From contig DDFE01000120.1 of assembly GCA_002336985.1 (NCBI GenBank), positions 1 through 9,733 of the forward strand: a stretch of DNA of 9,733 bases, in the 5' to 3' direction. The notes beneath the pieces were generated by a model, which ran no database searches, had not been told where the DNA came from, and saw only the letters and a program-made list of their open reading frames with translations. The DNA is from Sphingomonadales bacterium UBA1936. GTDB lineage: Bacteria > Pseudomonadota > Alphaproteobacteria > Sphingomonadales > Sphingomonadaceae. A program made the translations under genes and the position numbers. Shown in pieces: positions 7,126 through 9,733 of the stretch. The stretch's first letter is position 1. Each line of letters starts with the position of its first letter.

Positions 7126-8394
7126 TCAGCGGGCGAAGGTCGCCTCACCCGTGACCGGAGCGGATAATGCTGGCGCGATTTCAGGCTTGCCGGGTGCGAT
7201 CTTGCCGATCTTGATCTGTACCTTGCTGCCCGGCATGGACATCTGGCCGCCGGCGATGACCACGCGGTCCTGCGCGGTCAGGCCGGAACGGATGATGCGC
7301 AGGCCATCGACCACCGATCCGACGAGGACCGGCTTCGGCGTCAGCGTGCCGTCTTTGCCGACCGTCATCACGATCTTGCGCGCCTGGTCGGTCTGGATGG
7401 CCGCGTCAGGCACCATCAGCGCCGTCGCCGTGCCGCCCGACGAGAAGCGCATGTTGCCGAACATGCCCGGAGTCAGGAACATTTCGGGGTTCGACAGCAC
7501 GGCGCGGCCGCGGATCGTACCCGATTTCGGGTCGAGGCCATTGTCGGTAAAGTCGACGCGCCCCTTCCAGCGGTAATCGGGTTCGTCCTGCAGGCGGATT
7601 TCGACGGGCGATGCCGCCGACCCTTCCTGTTGGGCGCGCTTGGTTTTCAGGAACAGCGATTCCGATCCGTCGAAGCTGAAGTAGATCGGGTCGAGTGCGT
7701 TGATGGTGGTGAGCAGCGTGCTGCCCGCCCCCTCGCCCGCGGCAACAAGGTTGCCGGCATCGACCTTGCGGTCCGAGATCCGGCCGCCGATCGGTGCGCG
7801 GACGACGGTGAACTCCATATCGAGCGCGCGGGCACGGACACGGGCCTGAGCCGCGGCAAGTCCTGCCGATGCCGCCTGAACCCGTGCACGGAGGCGATCA
7901 ACCTCTCCCTTCGACACCGCGTCGATATCGACCAGCCGCAGCGCGCGATCGTAATCAGCACGCGCCAGCGCCAAATCGCTCGACGAGGTCGCAACGCCTG
8001 CCCGCGCTTCGGCCAGCGCCGCGGCGTAGGGACGAGGATCGATGGTGAAGAGCGGCTGTCCTGCCCGGACCACCTGTCCGTCGGTGAAATGAATGGCGAC
8101 GACCGCGCCCGAAACGCGCGGACGGATCTCGACCGAGCGGCTCGGTTCGAACCGGCCGACATAATTGTCCCATTCCATCACGTTACGCAGCAACGGGTTG
8201 GCAACGGTGACTGTCGGCGGGCCTTGCACGGCCATGGCCGGGCTCGGGCGGTGGACGATGCCATATCCCGCGGCGATCAGCGCAACCGCCCCCGCCCCCC
8301 AGGCCATGCGCGGCCAGAGTTTGCGGTTCGGCTGCACGGACGCATCGATGGAGTCCGACGATGCATCGCTTTCAATGCGTGTGATCATGTTCAT
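7126..8394 (-). CDS. RND efflux periplasmic adaptor (membrane fusion protein)
   Basis: This 422-residue HlyD/AcrA-type adaptor bridges pump and channel. A short cytoplasmic N-terminus is followed by one hydrophobic segment (about 30-48, MAWGAGAVALIAAGYGIVH). There is no lipobox cysteine, so it is probably membrane-anchored rather than a lipoprotein like AcrA. The biotinyl/lipoyl-like halves are SVEIRPRVSGAVVAIHFTDGQVVRAGQPLFTIDPRPY (87-123) and FTVVRAPIGGRISDRKVDAGNLV (195-217). A helical hairpin (about 123-192, Ala/Arg/Leu-rich) lies between them, followed by beta-barrel and membrane-proximal domains with LTPGMFGNMRF (307-317) and MVPDAAIQTDQ (327-337). The start at 8394 forms an ATGA overlap with the stop of the preceding small gene and no strong ribosome site precedes it, so translation is probably coupled. 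The longer open frame to 8685 is rejected because it lies over that gene. The gene is complete, ending in TGA. Confidence 0.95.
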   Translation of the reverse strand: MNMITRIESDASSDSIDASVQPNRKLWPRMAWGAGAVALIAAGYGIVHRPSPAMAVQGPPTVTVANPLLRNVMEWDNYVGRFEPSRSVEIRPRVSGAVVAIHFTDGQVVRAGQPLFTIDPRPYAAALAEARAGVATSSSDLALARADYDRALRLVDIDAVSKGEVDRLRARVQAASAGLAAAQARVRARALDMEFTVVRAPIGGRISDRKVDAGNLVAAGEGAGSTLLTTINALDPIYFSFDGSESLFLKTKRAQQEGSAASPVEIRLQDEPDYRWKGRVDFTDNGLDPKSGTIRGRAVLSNPEMFLTPGMFGNMRFSSGGTATALMVPDAAIQTDQARKIVMTVGKDGTLTPKPVLVGSVVDGLRIIRSGLTAQDRVVIAGGQMSMPGSKVQIKIGKIAPGKPEIAPALSAPVTGEATFAR

Positions 8395-8789
8395 GCGTGA
8401 AACTTTCGGGGAAGCGCCGCGCGCGCAGCGTTGATGCGCGTCAGCAGGAGATCGTAATGGTCGAGCGTGAAACCGGCCGACAGGAAGGCGCGAACCTCTT
8501 CGCTGGCGACCGAATAGCCACGATGCCAGCTGAGCACCGCCATCCGGCGAAGCGCCTCCAGCCGGCCATCGGACAGGGCGTTCGAAACCTTGAGGCCGAA
8601 CAGCCACCGAATTGCCCGCGTGACCGGTCCGGCAGGCAGGATCGACGAGATCCTGTCGCCCTGCGCAATCGCAACGACCTGCCATTCGAGCGGTGTCAGT
8701 TCGACGGGTTTGACAAAGCTTTTTGGAGCAGCCGCGATGCCGCGATCGAGCAATGCGCCGCCGGCTTCGGAAAATTCAATATAGGCCAT
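8391..8789 (-). CDS. Uncharacterised 132-residue protein, first gene of the efflux operon
   Basis: I do not recognise an annotated family. The 132-residue product has no signal peptide, lipobox or convincing membrane helix and looks like a small, helical cytosolic protein. Distinctive stretches are VELTPLEWQVVAIAQGDRISSILP (29-52), RAIRWLFGLKVSNALSDGRLEALRRMAVLSWHRGY (58-92) and AFLSAGFTLDHYDLLLTRINAARAAL (101-126). A basic C-terminus (PRKFHA) ends at a TGA that overlaps the adaptor ATG. A very strong ribosome site (AAGGAGGAG) sits 7 bases before the ATG at 8789. This favours it over the longer frame to 8873, whose extra residues are Cys/Ser/Arg-rich and low-complexity. It is the promoter-proximal gene, so its expression should follow the TetR-controlled promoter. 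A regulatory or accessory role in efflux is only inferred from position. Confidence 0.85.
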   Translation of the reverse strand: MAYIEFSEAGGALLDRGIAAAPKSFVKPVELTPLEWQVVAIAQGDRISSILPAGPVTRAIRWLFGLKVSNALSDGRLEALRRMAVLSWHRGYSVASEEVRAFLSAGFTLDHYDLLLTRINAARAALPRKFHA

Positions 8790-8796
8790 TGCACAA

Positions 8797-8805
8797 CTCC
8801 TCCTT
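8797..8805 (-). promoter_or_regulatory. Strong ribosome binding site of the 132-residue gene, partly within a small hairpin
   Basis: The minus strand reads AAGGAGGAG, 7 bases before the ATG at 8789, and decides that start. Its AAGGA (8805-8801) can pair with TCCTT at 8815-8811 across a 5-base CGGCC loop. A weak structure could therefore mask part of the site. Confidence 0.7.
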
Positions 8806-8975
8806 GGCCGAAGGACGAGTGTCCCGCAGCTGGTGCTGTTCTGATCGATGCAACAAACGGCGCGCCCGGCCACGGGGCCGAACGTGCCTGCGATGGTCGG
8901 ACCTGCTTACGAACGAAGCGGTTCAACCTCGAGAATCCGTGGGTCCTTTTGACTTGAGCCTTTGTCAGCTTCTCG

Positions 8976-8997
8976 TTCTATACTGACTGGTATAGAA
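8976..8997. promoter_or_regulatory. Palindromic operator, probable TetR-family binding site
   Basis: The site is a perfect 8-bp inverted repeat, TTCTATAC and GTATAGAA, separated by 6 bases (TGACTG). It covers the -10 element of the operon promoter, a classic position for repression by blocking RNA polymerase. Size and symmetry fit a TetR dimer. A related copy lies at the TetR gene's own start region, which links it to that regulator. Confidence 0.75.
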
Positions 8998-9017
8998 GTT
9001 ACGCTGCGCCGCGTCAA
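8989..9017 (-). promoter_or_regulatory. Predicted sigma70-type promoter of the efflux operon
   Basis: The minus strand carries TTGACG (9017-9012, 5 of 6 consensus), a 17-base spacer and TATACC (8994-8989, 4 of 6). The -10 is inside the perfect palindrome. Transcription would start near 8982, about 190 bases upstream of the first gene. The prediction rests on sequence only. Confidence 0.65.
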
Positions 9018-9069
9018 GGCATTTCGTACCGTACGTTATAAAATAAATTGAGCGTAACGAACCCGAACT

Positions 9070-9672
9070 TTACTCGCTCGGCCAGAGCGCCAGGCTCATA
9101 TCGACGAGATTCTCGAGATCCTGGCAGGATGCGCCCGAGCCCGCCTGTACCGCCATACCCTGCAGCAAGGCGTAGAGGTAAGTCGTCAGCGTCTTTGGAT
9201 CGACGTGCGCCGGCAGGTCCCCTTCCCGTTTCGCGCGTTCGAAGCGTTCGACAAGGGCAGCTTGCGACGACTCGCGCCGCGCCACGACGTCGGCCTTGAT
9301 CGACTCGGCTTCCGGACTGCACGCGACCGAATGGATCACGCCCATGCAGCCCTTCACTTCCTTGCTGCCCGTTTGCGATTCGAGTGCGCCACGCATGATA
9401 TACTCGGCGACCTTGCGCGCCGTCGGCTGTTCGAGCGCGACGCGGGTGTAGGCCAGCTTTTCGGATTCGTAGAGATCGAGCGCCTTGTGAAACAGCTCTT
9501 CCTTGTTGCCGAACGCGGCATAAAGGCTGGGCTTGCTGATCCCCATCGCTTCGGTCAGATCGGTCATCGACGCCGATTCGAACCCCTTGCTCCAGAACAC
9601 GCGCAAGGCGGCGGCAAGCGCCATTTCGGTGCAAAATTCCCGCGGGCGGCCTTTGGTGGCAGGTGCAAGCAT
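9070..9672 (-). CDS. TetR/AcrR-family transcriptional repressor
   Basis: The product is a 200-residue regulator counted from the preferred start. The N-terminal DNA-binding domain has KGRPREFCTEMALAAALRVFWSKGFESAS followed by the helix-turn-helix MTDLTEAMGISKPSLYAAFGNKEELF (36-61), typical of TetR/AcrR proteins. The C-terminal ligand/dimer domain has KGCMGVIHSVACSPEA (107-122), REGDLPAHVDPKTL (149-162) and LLQGMAVQAGSGAS (169-182). The inducer is unknown. In-frame ATGs also occur at 9681 and 9702. The start at 9672 is preferred because GGAAA precedes it and the TetR core begins right there. It also leaves the operator-like repeat at 9676-9697 upstream of the gene rather than within its codons. 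The gene lies upstream of the efflux operon on the same strand and probably represses it and itself. Confidence 0.93.
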   Translation of the reverse strand: MLAPATKGRPREFCTEMALAAALRVFWSKGFESASMTDLTEAMGISKPSLYAAFGNKEELFHKALDLYESEKLAYTRVALEQPTARKVAEYIMRGALESQTGSKEVKGCMGVIHSVACSPEAESIKADVVARRESSQAALVERFERAKREGDLPAHVDPKTLTTYLYALLQGMAVQAGSGASCQDLENLVDMSLALWPSE

Positions 9673-9675
9673 TGT

Positions 9676-9697
9676 TTCCATAACGAGCGGTATATAA
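9676..9697. promoter_or_regulatory. Second operator-like palindrome, upstream of the TetR gene
   Basis: The plus strand reads TTCCATAA-CGAGCG-GTATATAA. Aligned without gaps to the perfect palindrome at 8976-8997 it matches at 16 of 22 positions, including the same 6-base spacing and the GGTATA half. It is an imperfect inverted repeat lying next to an AT-rich TATTATATA stretch that could be a -10 region. This suggests autoregulation by the TetR protein. Confidence 0.6.
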
Positions 9698-9733
9698 TAC
9701 ATCTGTAAAGAATATCCAGCGGTTGTGCGCGTT

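Larger units (their letters stand above)
8790..9069 (-). other. Intergenic control region between TetR gene and efflux operon
   Basis: These 280 bases hold no convincing gene. They contain the operon promoter and operator (8976-9017), an AT-rich stretch just after the TetR stop (9036-9050), and an untranslated leader of about 190 bases if transcription starts near 8982. The leader carries short inverted repeats at 8867-8871/8876-8880 and at the ribosome site. No clear intrinsic terminator separates the TetR gene from the operon on the same strand, so some readthrough is possible. Confidence 0.6.

Noticed and set aside
7630..8400. 256-codon plus-strand open frame
   Set aside because: It is antisense to the adaptor gene, with shadow-like composition.
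8395..8685. N-terminal extension of the adaptor frame
   Set aside because: It covers the 132-residue gene in another frame and does not resemble adaptor sequence. The ATGA overlap at 8391-8394 gives a better start.
9034..9058. CGTTA/TAACG inverted repeat after the TetR stop as a terminator
   Set aside because: The arms are only 5 bp with a 15-base loop and no T run follows on the minus strand, so it is too weak to call.

Overview
This GC-rich window carries seven genes, all on the minus strand, so transcription runs from the right end to the left. The gene types fit an alphaproteobacterium and most resemble sphingomonads: a NodT-type outer-membrane lipoprotein, an HAE1 RND pump with a membrane-anchored adaptor, a TetR regulator and a GH130 protein. 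The taxonomic guess comes from gene content and base composition only. No rRNA, tRNA, CRISPR array, insertion sequence or integrase is visible.

Right part (about 8.4-9.7 kb). A TetR/AcrR-family repressor gene (9672-9070) is followed by a 280-base intergenic region that drives the operon below it. A sigma70-like promoter there (-35 TTGACG, 17-base spacer, -10 TATACC) is overlapped by a perfect inverted repeat, TTCTATAC-N6-GTATAGAA, at 8976-8997. A second copy matching 16 of 22 positions lies just upstream of the preferred TetR start (9676-9697). The two sites suggest that the TetR protein represses both the efflux operon and itself.

Middle (2.45-8.8 kb). The four-gene efflux operon runs: an unrecognised 132-residue protein, the periplasmic adaptor (MFP), the inner-membrane RND pump (1059 residues, MexF/OqxB-like), and the outer-membrane channel lipoprotein (NodT/OprM-like). 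The small protein and the adaptor share an ATGA stop/start overlap. A GC-rich 11-bp hairpin followed by a short T run sits between the adaptor and pump genes and may attenuate transcription or stabilise the upstream message. The last three genes would form a complete tripartite efflux machine.

Left part (1-2.4 kb). A GH130-family glycoside phosphorylase/hydrolase-like gene begins 70 bases after the channel gene. It is followed by a radical SAM protein with a C-terminal helix-hairpin-helix, of the putative DNA modification/repair type. The radical SAM gene runs off the left edge just short of its expected stop. Neither gene has an obvious link to efflux; they could be read from operon readthrough or from promoters not recognised here.

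The most promising items for follow-up are the uncharacterised 132-residue protein coupled to the adaptor, the paired TetR operators, and the intra-operon hairpin.
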